Assembly: GCA_025331565.1 (NCBI GenBank)
Contig: JAFREQ010000047.1
Span: 610,001 to 674,000 of the forward strand
Direction: 5' to 3'
Origin: Holacanthus passer
Lineage: Eukaryota > Chordata > Actinopteri > Pomacanthidae
DNA: 64,000 nucleotides
Shown: positions 38,425 to 50,593 of the stretch, one piece after another
Layout: every line of letters begins with the position of its first letter
Position numbering within the stretch: position 1 is the stretch's first letter
Notes under the pieces: generated by a model
What the model was told of the DNA's origin: nothing
The model's input: only the letters and a program-made list of their open reading frames with translations
Database searches by the model: none
Translations under genes and position numbers: made by a program

Positions 38425-39489
38425 CAGATACACACAGCTTTTTCAGACTAAAGCTTGTATTACATACTGGACCAGTGGGAAGGGAGTTACTGTACTGTAC
38501 AGAAAGTTATGATCAAACAGAGAAATGCTGCAATGAAAGATCTCCAATCTCTCTCTCACACACACACACAAACACACAGAGCCACTGGAGATGTTATAGG
38601 TAGCTACATTTTACGCATCTTGGGTCCACAGGAAGCCTCCATCAGAACATTTCCATCAGCTGCGTGAGATTATGAACACTTTGCTTTTACCTGTGGGAGA
38701 CAGTGGAAGGGCAGCGCCACATGTCCTCCCACCACAATTCAGAAAGAGAGAAGCTGCTTATAGCTGTAGTGGAGGTAGAACACTTACACCACAGGCGTAA
38801 AGGATTTGCAGCTCTATCACAAAATAAGTGCAGTTGCTATCATAAAGCTGCTGTGGTACCCAGATAACAATAGACAGTAAATTTCACATGCAACTACTGG
38901 ACTATAGCCACTGTTTAAGGCAGCTTCATGACATATAACAAATCATTGTCTGTCTCACCATCAAAGAAGGTGAGACAGAAAAAGCTGAATGAAAAGTTTT
39001 TACGTTTACATTTTTGTTATATTTTTCAATCTAGCAAGGAAACATTTATATTAAATTTATTTGCAAACTCAGATGCTGCCGTTCTTTTAGCAGTATCCAC
39101 TCCTGGCAACCAAAGCATGATTAACATTTATGTGATTATGTGTAGCAACTAAAGCTTGTGGTCAGGGAAAGGTGGTGGTCTAGGTTAAATACTGAAAAAG
39201 TCAAATACTGACTTGAAGCTCAACACAAGATACTGAGAACATAATGCAACCAGTAAATACATTTTCTCCAAATGAAAGCAAATTATGAGTATATAAATGT
39301 ATTTTGGGTTGAAAAATGAAAAGTGTCAGCCAATAAAGACAAACAGAAAAGGCAATTAAAAAGTTTCAATGTTTGGTACAGAACTGTATGTTTCTATTTC
39401 TATCTGTCTGCGTGGAACAAACACAGTGGCGGACACTGAATACAAAACTGACCCCCCCCCCCTCTCTCTTCTTCTCTCTTCCTCTGCAG

Positions 39490-39602
39490 TCCTTGTTGCT
39501 GATTCGTCAGGAGATGGTGGTTTCCCAGAAGAAGCTTGGCGAGTTTTGCGAGGCTCTGAAGCAGTATCTGAAGAATGTGTCCACTCAGAGAGACTGCTTT
39601 CA
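39490..39602 (+). CDS. necab2: necab2 coding exon C (start of ABM-like domain)
   Basis: Internal exon of 113 nt: 37 codons plus two bases (CA) that complete a histidine with the first base of the next exon. It reads SLLLIRQEMVVSQKKLGEF then CEALKQYLKNVSTQRDCF. This corresponds to the NECAB segment beginning L-x-L-V-R-Q-E-M, the first helix of the C-terminal ABM-like domain. The acceptor follows a strong pyrimidine tract with an unusual run of consecutive C (39453-39462) and CT repeats; the donor is gtaagt. The upstream intron is about 23.4 kb. Confidence 0.92.
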
Positions 39603-39924
39603 GTAAGTCTCACTGCTGCTCCACATTTCCATAACTGCTCCGCTGCTGCAGAGTGCAACACCATAACCCTAATCATTTTTAATATTTAATGTGTTCCATT
39701 TTCAGTGTCAGGACCTCGCCATTTTTCTCACTTTATTAAGTACTACCTCAGATATTCCCTCCTCTGGTCTTGGAATGTTTTTTTTTTTTTTTTTTTTGGA
39801 CAGTATTTTTTAGTGTTAATGCACACAGACACACATACGCACACAAAACTCTTTCAGCTAAGCTTTGAGTGGATATTTCATCGTTATCTTTCACATAACC
39901 AATGTGTGTAATATTGCACCTGTA

Positions 39925-40310
39925 ATATAGTCTTAAAGTAGGAGCCAGTGGTGCAGAAGGAGCATGCAGCTGCAGCTACTGGACTAAAATGGCGCTATTT
40001 TTTGCTTTGTTTTTGCCTCTTTAACATCAGCTGTGGATGGTTTTTTAACTACTGAAACAGTTTTTATCTACTCTTAAACAGTTTTTTCTTTGCACTGTCA
40101 GTAATTTTTTCCAGTCTCGTGCTGCACATGGTTGCATGTTTGCACTTTCTCTAGTCTCGTGTAGATTTATGTTGTCTCTTGTTGTGTAGTCTCTTGCGTA
40201 GTACTGTGTAGCACCGTGGTCCTGGAGGAACTCGTTTTCACTGAGCACTAGCTGTAGGCCTTTATGGTTGAAATGACAATAAAGACAGTCTACACACATG
40301 CCGTACCTAT
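39925..40310 (+). repeat. Retroposon-like tail ending in atgacaataaag
   Basis: Contains ttgcactttctctagtctcg, gtgtagcaccgtggtcctgg, aggaactcgttttcactgag and ends gttgaaatgacaataaagac. I recognise this ending as a frequent teleost element whose 3' end carries a poly(A)-signal-like AATAAAG. The element class is not certain. Confidence 0.6.
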
Positions 40311-40669
40311 TACAAATCTCCTGTGCCTCCCACTCAGAGCCTCAGGGTGCCATGGAACAGTCTAATATCCAGAGAGATTTCTCCTAATTCCAGACTCAAT
40401 ATGCTGTATGCATAGTCCAGAGTCATATTCTGCATATGCCCTTGGCAAGACTTCAAGGTTTCAGCTCTATTGGTTTTCTTCTATTTGTATTACAGTTTCT
40501 CCCACCAGTAATTGCAGTCTGTAATTTGGGATAAAGGGTCTGCAAGAGGGTCAAAGACAGAGGTTTGACATTTGACAGCTTCATATGTTACAGATCGCAT
40601 CATGCATTTGTATAATATTCAGTACTTTTGGAGTTATTTAAGACAGAAATACCATGTCTTGCAAAAATG

Positions 40670-41090
40670 ATTAAAACTGCATTAACTGATTTTGGCTACT
40701 TTGGGGAAACAGGAACCACCTATAAACACAACATTGACTTTTCCATTTAAGTTGATAAGGCTAATGTGTTTGCAAACATCCAGCAGACACAGAGCAACAT
40801 TAGCATTCATTTATGCTGAGTTTCTGGCCACCTAATTAATGTCAAGTCCTTAGCTGCCGAATGCTGCACTATGTTTACCAGCTAGTTGCCCTTTTTGTCT
40901 GCTGTTTGGTGCTGGGCAGTAGTGCACAGTGGTTTTGTCAGGACAGTCAGTGACAACAATTAACAGCCGTTTGAGTCTGACAAAGACATTGAGAGTGAAC
41001 CAAAACAGTAAAGTTGCAGGGTGTAAAACCAAGACAATTAGCTGAAAGACACTACTTTTCCACTGAAGGGAACTTCAGAGCAGGGTGATA
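40670..41090. repeat. Probable dispersed repeat
   Basis: Contains aactgcattaactgattttg, aacattgacttttccattta and gacacagagcaacattagca, which resemble a frequent fish repeat with TAGC motifs. No second full copy was found here, so the call is weak. Confidence 0.35.
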
Positions 41091-41454
41091 ATCCTCTGAG
41101 GGTTCATCTCAATGACTGGCCCCTTTTTATTACTGACACTGCGATGTGGCAAACAGGACAAACACTACTTATCTAACTACAGTGTCAATCTAAAGCATTC
41201 AAAAGACTCTTTAATGTCAAACCGAAACAAATCTCCTAAATTAGGTAGAAAACAAAAAATACATGATTCATTAATTGGTTACTCCCTAACTGTGACACAT
41301 TGAAGTCATCACAGGTACAGCCAATTTGTTTTGAGACGTTGCATAATAAGATGAAGGGAGATGATCTGTGTTATCAAATAGCCTAAATACAGCTGTATCT
41401 GGAAGACCAAACTGCTGTATAGTGAGTTTCTTCTTCTGTACATTATGAAGACAA

Positions 41455-42190
41455 AGGAACCAACAAATCTGACACAACTTTATTGAACCAAGTATGTACA
41501 AGGCGTTGCACACAAGGAAATGTACAAGACAGTGAATATCCCTCAGAGTACAATAAGATCAGTCATAAAAACAAAACAATATAGTACAGTTATAAATGTG
41601 CCTGGATCAGGGCGTCCTCCAACACTGACAAGATGGGAGACATTGTGCATGTGGTCCAACTGCTGGCCAGGTGTTACTCTAGGCTCTCACATCATCTCTG
41701 GGCTGGAGGCATGAAGGAAGCTGTCAAAGAAAGAAAAAGAACGTTCTGGGCCAGTGAAACCAAACTGAACATTTTAGCAGTCACACCCAAGAGTTTGGTG
41801 AAATCCAAACAACACACAGCAGGAACGCACCATGACGCCTGCTGGTGGCAGCATCATGCTGTGGGCATGTTTATTTGCAGCAGACGCTAAAATCCTGGAG
41901 GAAAACTTGCTGCAAGAGACATTTATTTTTCAACAAGACAATGACCAAATCTACACAGTAATGAGTTAAAAACAACATTAATATCCAGGAGGGGCCAAGT
42001 CCAGATCTCACTCCAGTCCAGAATTCACGGCAGGAGTTGAAAATGTCTTTCCACTTACACGATCCCCATGCATCCTGAGTAAGCTGAGCAGTTTGCAAAG
42101 ATGAATGGGGAAATGTGCCGATGTGCAAAGCTGAGACAAGCTTACAAGGTCCAAATAACTGTGGCCAAAGGTGCGTTTACTAAATGCAAT
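41455..42190 (+). pseudogene. Dead Tc1/mariner-like transposon remnant
   Basis: Fragments of a Tc1-type transposase in order: NIPQSTIRSVIK (41535-41570, the helix-turn-helix region), GSGRPPTLT, a worn W-x-x-E-T-K box (41748-41763), a GGSIMLW-like stretch (about 41845-41862), ILEENLLQETFIFQQDND (41892-41945) and a worn S-P-D-L-N-P-like region (about 41998-42020). The fragments lie in different frames with stops between them, and the catalytic aspartate of the W-S-D-E box is not present. It is inactive. Terminal inverted repeats were not identified. Confidence 0.8.
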
Positions 42191-42889
42191 GGCTTTCTGA
42201 TTGGTTAAGAACCGTTAAAGGTTAATGATGAGAATGTTTTCATGTGCATTCAGGAGTAACAAATTGAACACACGAAAAGGAGCGAAAGAATAAATCCATA
42301 TTTTCTATGTTGGGACCCTCCTCATTCCAATTTAGTTCACCACATTTTGTGAAAGGCATATCTTGTCATAGAATGGAGCCTGTGGGAAAGGGGTGTTTCA
42401 GAACAAAATACTGATCTAAAATCATCCGCATGGAAGATGTTGCAAAGTGGAACAGGGCAAAGGTTTTAGAGTCGGAGCAGGTTGTTGTTTATCTTTTTGG
42501 TTATGAAGTGCTGTAGTGCCCCGGGCTCACACTATTATGGGAAAGTTGGTCACACACAATCAAAACCCCGTAGTGAACCGTGGTTCCACCCCAGCTGTCA
42601 AGGGACAGACTATGCTAAGAAACTTGAAATTGCATGTCCCGACCTTTGAAACTCTGTAATAAATACTCTCTTGCTGCTTTGAAAGTTCAGCAACTGGCAG
42701 CCTGATCTACTGATGCTGATCCCAGCACTGTTTTTCAAGTGCATTTGTCTCTGTTCTAAAAGTTGTTCCAGAGTTGCCGTTTGTCAAATTGTGTGATTGT
42801 ACTGTAGGTCTCTGCTGTGTGTCTGTGATGTAAACAAAAACCAGTCTGTGTGCAGTAATTAGTGTATTCAGACGGCACCAATTTTCAAA

Positions 42890-43190
42890 ACCAGAGACAT
42901 AAATTGAACCATGTCACTACCAGTATCCACACAACCAGACTGAAATATCTTGACAACTATTGGTTGGATTCCCATGAAAATTGATGGTCCACAGAGGATG
43001 AGTCATTACAACTATGGTCACTTTTCATCTTCACTTTTCAGCGCCATCATCAGGCCAGTACTTTGGTTTATGACCCATCAGTCTCAGCTGTACTTTGTGT
43101 CTACAGCTAATCTGTAAATGTTAAGATGTTAACACGCTAAACTAAGATGATGAGAGTCGTGAATGTTATACCTGTTAAAAATCAGGTTTT
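42890..43190 (-). repeat. Copy of the 'caatccatccaatag' family, reverse orientation
   Basis: On the + strand it reads tgaaatatcttgacaactat, tggttggattcccatgaaaa, ttgatggtccacagaggatg, then tacagctaatctgtaaatgt. These are reverse complements of the 22290-22870 blocks. Confidence 0.65.
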
Positions 43191-44583
43191 GCTCTATTTT
43201 AGCCAAAGTCAAATTTGAAAGGGAGCTGCTGGCGTGGGTGTCGGATCTTGATTTTGTTTTCTTACTTTTTTCTGTGTTTTGTGATGAAGATGAAACATGA
43301 CAAAGTAGAGTTTAGATGAAGAAGTCATGGTCAAATTGTTCAGCCCACAGACCATTACTGAATTCGGAAAATGCACACAAGTAACGTTAATCATCAATGG
43401 AAGAGGCTCAGTCCATCCTGAGAGCGATCGTCGACTAGCTTTCTATCCTCTGGCAGCAAGCCAAGATGTCCATAATTTATGGTTCACCCATTCTGCACAA
43501 TCAGATTATTCTGACTTCATCCTCTCGACTCTCTCGAGCCACCATCAAACCGTTCCCAGCCGTCGACAGCAGCACTGGCCAAACTGCAGGAGGGAGGTAA
43601 CTCTCTGCTGTTGGAGAGTCACTAAGTTTGTCTCTTTGACACAAGAGGCATCACTTTTCATTGACCAACTGCTGTATCGAGTCTCAAACGGAGGAGTTGC
43701 TTCCTGGGGTCCTGAAGAGGAGCTTTTTGTTGTGATAAGGACTCATTGATTGGTGATTGAACTGTGGGTTTTGTATTGAACACTGACTGCCTCCTTGGTG
43801 GAGGTCTGAGAGCATTTTCTAGTTAAGTATCTAGTTATCACTGTGGATTTTCCATGTGTGTGTTTTAGGAGTCCATTCACACTGATTCATTTTCAGCTTC
43901 TTCACTGGCTCGTCGGCACCTTTGTTACTCTCTTCCTTTATCAGTAAATGTGGTGGCAGCACAATGCCTATGCATACATAGGTAGCTGAAGTAAATAATG
44001 CATGAGGGAGACGGGACTTTGTTGATGGAGGAAGCCTGCTCATTACCTCTTTTCTTCCCTTTGTGCTGTCTCATTCTTTCTTTTAGTGTCACTGAGTATC
44101 TTTCCTTTTCTCTCTCCTCATTTCATCATGCACAGTCTAACTGTAATATATAAATTTTATGTAGACCCTGCCTTCCCTGCCCATTATGTTTGAAAGTGAA
44201 TGTGTGATTACCTGCACAAACACTTTATTATACCCTCCATCGGAGCTCACACAGCTCAAGTAATTTCTTTCAAAGCCCTGTGAAAACGTTGAGCCAGTAG
44301 CAGCAGCCTGTCTCCTCAGTGCCCTCTTCAGGTTCACAGAGGAACTACTGTTTAGACTGCATATATACTGCTCAGGCCAAATGAGAAAATCCAATCTTCA
44401 GATTAAAGAAAATACAAGAAATGGCCATAGTCATCCATTCAGAGGGACTGAACACCAGTTTCCAAAAAAATGGCATTTTTTCATTATGGCACACTTATAG
44501 AGACTGTGATTTCATGTCACCTTTCATGGCAGTGGAATTAACTTAGCAAGGTCAACAACTGTTACCAAATTTTGCCAGCTAGC

Positions 44584-44584
44584 A

Positions 44585-44616
<32 letters not shown>

Positions 44617-44700
44617 GTAGACATACTTTATTGTCCCAAAACTGGGAAATCCTCGAGCAGCAAACAGCCACAGCAAAATAATTTTGAATCAACCACCTGG
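44584..44700 (-). repeat. (TAGA)n plus retroposon 3' tail, reverse orientation
   Basis: Tetranucleotide run (about 44585-44618) followed on the + strand by tactttattgtcccaaaact. The reverse complement is an agttttgggacaataaagta tail ending in (TATC)n, typical of fish retroposons. The element may extend to about 45300, but I could not define that. Confidence 0.6.
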
Positions 44701-46287
44701 AGGCTGTTGCTGTAATTAAACACACAGTACACAGACACAGTAACAAACCCCTCCGCTTTTTTGTGTATTTTATGCATATGTTTAGAAGGCAATATGAGTT
44801 TAGGAACACATAACACACTGAAATCAAACATTGTCATGGACAAAAAAGGAACCTTTTTGTTTTCAGTTTGATTCCAGTAGAGAGGCCTATATTGCATTAC
44901 AATCTGAAAAGGGTTAAAATGGTTTCAAGTGGTTTCATATAAATATTGTCTTCTCCAACACCTTAAAATAACACGCAAGAAAAAAAAAAAAACCCATTAT
45001 ATTAACACTACTGAAAGTTTTGTGAGAAACATGTTTTCATATCTGGTAACATAACAAAAAATGAAACAACCCAAAAATGCATAACACATCTCACGTCTGG
45101 GGACCTGACTCTCCTGGCAGAACTTGGGTCCCTGGATGTGATTTTTGTCCAAAGTATCCTCAATAAAGTGGCACAGATGTGCAAGCTGGAGAAGAGGCAG
45201 GAGCAGATTGAAGACATTATTAGCTGAAGGAATGGTATCAACAGACAGCAGTGATCTTTGATACCAGCCAATCACTTCAGCTCCTCTCATCCCTTCTAGA
45301 AGAAACAGATAGGTAGAAGGGTCCAGGCTGGAGCTGTGAATATACAGCAGAAATATTAATATATAGTTGTGCTTTTAAGTGCAATGTTCCTCTCTACATT
45401 TAATTTTCATTCCTGGAAACACAGAAGTTATTTAAGACAATCATATCCATGTAATATTTTCCCATTGTTACTGTGTGTTGGGTATAATCTTATTAGGTGA
45501 TTAAAAATGTTGCATTCACTTAGTCATGTGTACATTTACACACTATAAAACAGTAGGCTAAAGTAGTGCCATTACTGGAAATAGTGTGAGCAATAGTCTG
45601 GGCTGGACTTAATAAACCTGTTGACATGACAGGAAATATTACTTTGATTATGTCCTGAGGTCTCTGATGGAGCTCAGGACGCCTGTCGTGATCCACCTGT
45701 ATAGGCTCTCTGTAGAACAGTTTACCAGTCTGCTATGTAGAAAACACAAAAGGTCATGTTCCTGTGAATTTAAACTTGTCCCAGATTCAAAATATATCAA
45801 TGCGAAAGAGGCCAAACACAAAAAGTTTTTTTTTTGTGATTTTACAAAGGTCGGTGCTTTCACCATGAAAATTGCTTTGAAAATTGAAATGAAAATTGTG
45901 TTTGTGATAAGAGGTACCCTGAGCAGGCATAAATGCAAGTGAAATTTCATGCCAAAACAAGTACCAGAATTGCACTGCAACGCCTGATCTGCATAAACAC
46001 AACCTCAGCTGCTCCATTGCTCTCACTACGATGCGTTCAGAGCCAGAAAATTACAGGCTGAGCAGGTGCAACTAATGGACTTGAGTCCGATGGAAATGGG
46101 ATCGCACTGCGTCAGCGCCGCTGTCCACTTTTTATTGCCACTAAATTAGAGGCCTCTGTGTCTTGTCGAAGACTCTTTTGACATTTTCTTTCCTTTTCAT
46201 AGAGCTTAAGTAGCTCACTGTATTCTTGTGTCATAGACCTAATGTTAAAAGTTGAATGCTGCATAATACAGTGGAGCACAAAGTGTG

Positions 46288-46328
46288 ATTTTTTTAGACT
46301 CTTTTAGACTCTTAGACTCTTTTTAGAC
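46288..46328. repeat. Short tandem repeat (ttttagactc)
   Basis: Three to four imperfect copies of a 9-12 bp unit with the core ttagactc. Confidence 0.75.
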
Positions 46329-46639
46329 ACTATGTGATTGAGTAGCAGAACCTCAATCCCTGTTTCAGTTGTGACATGTTGACGGCAGGGGAGGAGTCAG
46401 TATAAACAGTATGGTGGTGTTGAAAGCTGCTATAATCAATGTGTTTGCATTAAGGATGATCAAATGTAATGTGAAAGGGGTCGTTTGTAGTGACAAAACA
46501 ACAAAGAATTATCATTCGCGCTAGGTAGAATTTTAGTGTCTTTCAGTTTATTGTTTTGGTTTTACAGGCTGCAACTTTATTAATTTGGTTCACTAAAATC
46601 ACACCACATTATCTGTCCAGCACCAAGTGGTACATAAGC

Positions 46640-46770
46640 AAAGTTAGCAACTAGATGGTGGCAAAGTGTTTAGCTACTAAAGCGCAATATCAACTGAGGA
46701 GTGGTTGGAGACCAAAACAGAGCAAAAACACAACTCTAAATAAATTCTACTGCTGCTCTAGTCAATGTAT
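46640..46770. repeat. Dispersed repeat, copy 3 of the tagcatttaatggctaaagagc family
   Basis: Contains gttagcaactagatggtggc, gtttagctactaaagcgcaa, gagtggttggagaccaaaac and tctactgctgctctagtcaa. Confidence 0.55.
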
Positions 46771-47613
46771 AAATGTCTGTGTTGTGTTTACATGTTGTTG
46801 CACTACCCCCTAGTGGCCCAAATACCAGTGGGTACAGTTTAATGATGTGGGGAATATCCACATCCAAGTGAAGTCCCTTTTGTTTAACCTTTGTCAAATG
46901 GACATTTCCAACAAGATTGTTCGAACAAGACAGAGGTTCAAGTTTCCCTCTCCAGCCCTTCAATGCAGCACTTGCTCTGAAAACTGAGGGACGCCATCAA
47001 GTAAACATGGACAAAGCTCCCTTCTGGATTATTTCCAGCACCTTGTTGAACCCATACGCCAACACATTCATAATGTTCCAAAGGCAATACAGAGCCTGTG
47101 TTCATTACAGCAAAGTGCCCCATAATGTGCCTCATAGAAATTTCCAGTAACACCCAGCTTCCACCGTTTGCTCTGACCTGGTCACACATTGTTCCGTTGT
47201 ATTATTGCACATTTCATTTTTATAGATGGGATGCAATTTCCAAGCCCTCATCTTGTGCTGTGGCATCAATATTGTGCAGAATGAGGAATCAATTCAGCAT
47301 CTTCTTTTTCCTAAAATCCACACTATTGTGTGTGTGTCTTTTTGGTTTCAATAATATCTCTTTAATGTGCACCTGTCATAACTTATGTTTCCTCTCCATC
47401 CTCCATTTTTCACTTTTACACCCTCTTCTGCTACGTCTAATCCTTCTCTACCATCTCTCTCTGTCATCTATCGACTGTACACATGCGTCTCTTCTCCTCA
47501 CCTCCATGATTCGCATTCTGTCATAACTCTCATTTTCTCCACCCTTCACTTTCCACACCACCTTCCCTCTTCTATTGTTGTCTCATTCCCTTTGTCCTCT
47601 GTCTCTTCTCCAG

Positions 47614-47691
47614 TGTGACTGCGGTGCGCCTGCCAGACGGTTTATCCTTTGTCGTCTACGAATTCTGGGATGGAGAGGAGGAGTGGAAGAG
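47614..47691 (+). CDS. necab2: necab2 coding exon D (ABM-like core)
   Basis: Internal exon of 78 nt. The first base T completes the split histidine, then VTAVRLPDGLSFVVYEFW and DGEEEWK follow; the last two bases AG are completed to arginine by the next exon. Acceptor ctccag ends at 47613 and donor gtgagt starts at 47692. The pattern V-R-L-x-D-G-x-x-F-V-x-Y-E-F-W with acidic residues and E-W-K-R is a NECAB signature and forms the core strands of the ABM-like fold. A long CT-rich stretch (about 47390-47610) precedes the acceptor. Confidence 0.94.
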
Positions 47692-48517
47692 GTGAGTTTT
47701 CAATCACACGTGGCTTTATGTACTCAAAAATAATAATATTTAAATCTTAAGCCTAAGCCCCTGGCTAATATCTGTCACTCAGTATTAAGAGCTTTTTGGT
47801 TTTCTTTGACTTGTGTGAACAAGCTTCTAAAAAAGTGTTAAGTAGCAGTCTCGCTTTGATACTAAAATTGAGCCAATTCAACAGGAAGAATGAAACAACT
47901 GTAAATGCTGAGGAAGGCCCATTGCTGCAAAATGTTTCATTCCCAATGCTGATTCACTCTAAAAGTATTAAAAGGCATTATTGGCTGCAGACATTCATTT
48001 TGTTTCTGAAAAGGCCTTTGAGTCAGCAGTCCGGCTCCTCTGAAAGTTTTTTTGGAGCTGAGCACGCCGTTCCTTCCTTCCATTGTTGTCATTGATTGGT
48101 GATCGCCAAATAAAGAGAGCGCTCACTTTTCTTCCATTACTGTCATGAGCCTGTTGGATAAATTCCTCCATCCACATTTAATTAGCATACTTCAGCCATC
48201 GCTCGCTCCAGAGTTGCTGAAGCACTTGAGTTGCGTCAGGTCGTCATGATTTAGTGATGGTGCCGGTGCCGGGCATGAGGAGAGGCTGCTGATGTAGCTG
48301 CCTGCTGATGTGAGTTTCTGCTCCACTGCTCACAGCATCTCACTGCCATTAATATTTCAACTCTTACAGTAAAGGCTAAGGCCGTGCTAAGCGGTTGTAG
48401 GCTGTGTGTGCTCACGTTTATGAGTGGCTGTGCAGATGCGTGTGCATACGTGTTATACGTGTAGCTGTGTGTGTGTGTGTGTGTGTGTGTGTCTCTCACC
48501 CTCCCGTCTTATTCCAG
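47692..48517. other. necab2 intron D-E
   Basis: Intron of 826 bp with a (TG)n near its 3' end. Nothing else was recognised. Confidence 0.85.
48466..48492. repeat. (TG)n microsatellite next to a splice acceptor
   Basis: About 13 TG units ending 25 bp before necab2 exon E. Confidence 0.95.
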
Positions 48518-48609
48518 ACACCTCCAGTCGGCCCCCAACAAAGCTTTTCAGCATGTGAAGGTGGATACACTGTGCCAGCCGGAGACCATGTCCTCTGTAG
48601 CCGTGCCAG
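48518..48609 (+). CDS. necab2: necab2 coding exon E (ABM-like, distal)
   Basis: Internal exon of 92 nt: one base finishing arginine, 30 codons, one spare G. It reads HLQSAPNKAFQHVKVDTL then CQPETMSSVAVP. It matches the NECAB2 stretch H-L-Q-S-x-x-x-K-A-F-x-H-V-K-V-D-T-L. Acceptor is attccag (ends 48517) and donor gtcagt (48610). A (TG)n microsatellite ends only about 25 bp before the acceptor and occupies part of the likely polypyrimidine/branch-point region, so its length could affect splicing. Confidence 0.93.
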
Positions 48610-48794
48610 GTCAGTGGTGAAACAAAAAGAAGAAAATAAAATTCGAATCATTATTATTTTTATCATCACTTAAAGGAGCAGTCGAATAATCCGAGATATC
48701 AAGATCAGTTTACTCGTCACATCTGAGTCTGTGTATAAGTTTGAAACACATGGGCATTTGCCAAGTAAGGGAGTTTCATCATGGGATGGTGTAA

Positions 48795-49260
48795 TGTAAG
48801 TACATTTACTTTAAATTTTGAGGACTTTACTCAAGTATTTCCATTTTGTGTTACTTTATAATTTTACTCCACTGACATTTGTTTGATAACATTAGCTACT
48901 TCTTACAGATTCAGATTATTAATACAAATATAATTAACTTATAGATTATATTTTACAACCTAGTAATCAGTTAAAATTATCTACATCTCTTCCAGCTGCA
49001 GAATTAAAGTAATGCTTACACATTAATGCATTACTATCTGTAATCCAATAAAATAATAATACATGTTCTGGAATGGGCCATTCTGCGTAATGAGTAGTTT
49101 TAATTACTTTAAGTACACTTTGATGCTAATGCTTTTGTACACTATATAAAAGGAACAATTTGACTTTTACTAGCAACAGAGTATTTTTACACTGTGGTAT
49201 TGCTATGTTTACTTAAGTAAAAGTATTTTATTTTATTTCCACATAAAGAACCAATAAGTA
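48795..49260 (+). mobile_element. Dispersed TIR repeat, copy 2 (AAGTAC.. family)
   Basis: Begins taagtacatttactttaaat, continues ttactcaagtatttccattt, ttactccactgacatttg and agattcagattattaataca, and ends tttacttaagtaaaagtatt. The outer ends are inverted relative to each other (aagtacatttactt / aagtaaaagta). Shared with 37460-37970. Confidence 0.65.
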
Positions 49261-49612
49261 AGATGAACTGTATGCTATTACAGTTATAGTCAGATGGCAG
49301 TGAAAACCAAATTCAGCTTCAAGAGCTAAAGGACTAATATAACTAATCAAGCAATTATACTGAGTTATCTAGAAGAATGTACTGTAGGCCTAGTATATAT
49401 AAGAGCGACATAAAACAGCATTGTTCTCAATGGTTTGTTAGGGATGAACAGGAAGATATTGATCAAAATAATTGATAAATATCTTATTTATTAAGTTATT
49501 CTTATATTATTGTTATCCATATGATCTAAGAAAGAACTGTGGGTCCTGCCACAGAGCACAATAGTAAGTACATTCTTAATTTGCAGATTATTTTTAGATT
49601 AATTTATTCATA

Positions 49613-49750
<138 letters not shown>

Positions 49751-50289
49751 CATATAAATAAAATCAATAATCAGAAAATATCAGAAAATAGAGCTCCCAG
49801 AGGCCAAGATGATGTTTTAATAAAACTGGTTTTGTTCTACCAAACTCCAAAGATATTCATGAAAAAAAGATGTAAAACAGAGAGAATCACATTTGAGGAG
49901 CTAACAACAGTGAATGTTTGTCATTTTGTCCTGTTAAATAAAGTAAATAAAAGTAAATTATGAAGCGATTATCAAAATTGTAGGTGATTTCAGCACTGAA
50001 TAGTAAACGACAGAACAAAACAGAGGTTTGTACTGAACAGAAAATAAGGAAATTATGTAAAAACACAATAATGGAGCAGAACTCTACTGATAATACAGCG
50101 TCCGGATATGCCAGAGAAAGCGATTAGTGACACTCAGTATATGGCCGGCTGTGTAATTACTTGAAGCTCAGATGCACTCTGAACAATTAAAGCAACCTGG
50201 CAGTGTTGAAAACGTCTGACACTGGCATGCATCCATGCTCTGAGGCGGAGACTGTCAGTGACTTGAGGTGATGCTTGGCAATCGGCCAT

Positions 50290-50560
50290 TTGTACTTTTT
50301 TTCTTGTCTAACTCTCATTTTTTACCCACCTCTCCTCACCCCGCCGTCTGCTCGGCTCTCCTCTCTCCCTCATCCTGTCTGCTCTCTTTCTCTGAGTTGC
50401 CAAATTTCTCCTCATCTCTATTCAATCTGTTTCCCCTCATTCCCTCGCACGTCTTTTTGTCTGTACTCCCCCCCCCCCGGGGCTCATTTTCTTTTCTCTC
50501 TCAATCTCTCCTTCTCTCTAACCTGCTTCTCACTTGTCGTCCCTCTTTCTCCCTCTGTCT
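50290..50560 (+). repeat. Pyrimidine-rich tract upstream of the last necab2 exon
   Basis: About 270 bp of C/T-rich sequence (ctctcctctctccctcatcc and similar) with a run of C at 50469-50478 followed by gggg. It gives long spurious open frames. Confidence 0.85.
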
Positions 50561-50564
50561 GCAG

Positions 50565-50593
50565 CCGCCTGGTGCAGTGTGAACAGGGACTGA
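50565..50593 (+). CDS. necab2: necab2 terminal coding exon with stop codon
   Basis: Last coding exon. Acceptor tctgcag ends at 50564. CC completes an alanine with the spare G of the previous exon, then AWCSVNRD and TGA (50591-50593). The P-A-A-W-C-x-x-x-R-D terminus is the NECAB2 C-terminus. The acceptor lies behind an unusually long pyrimidine-rich region (about 50290-50560) that includes a run of C at 50469-50478. The same exon should continue into the 3' UTR; its end is not certain. Confidence 0.92.

Larger units (their letters stand above)
16087..39489. other. necab2 intron B-C (23.4 kb)
   Basis: The largest intron seen. No exon of a nested gene was supported on either strand. It holds most of the mobile-element debris listed separately. 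The stretches not listed as repeats (for example 16100-18500, 19000-22280, 27650-30600, 33120-35580) showed nothing I could name beyond AT-rich intron sequence and short microsatellites. Confidence 0.8.
39603..47613. other. necab2 intron C-D (8.0 kb)
   Basis: No exon was seen. Contains a retroposon-like tail (39925-40310), a dispersed repeat (40670-41090), a Tc1-like remnant (41455-42190), the 42890-43190 repeat, a tetranucleotide repeat with retroposon tail (44584-44700) and the 46640-46770 repeat. Nothing nameable was found in 43200-44570 or 45300-46500. Confidence 0.8.

Noticed and set aside
43327..43749. Open frame of 140 codons in the 39603-47613 intron
   Set aside because: Has a mixed composition but no recognisable domain, no exon borders that would join necab2, and no neighbour support.
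44997..45290. Minus-strand open frame (97 codons) near the retroposon tail
   Set aside because: Possibly part of a retroposon, but I could not match it to any known protein motif, so it is not called coding.
47098..47526. Open frame of 142 codons before necab2 exon D
   Set aside because: Low-complexity pyrimidine-rich sequence leading to the splice acceptor.
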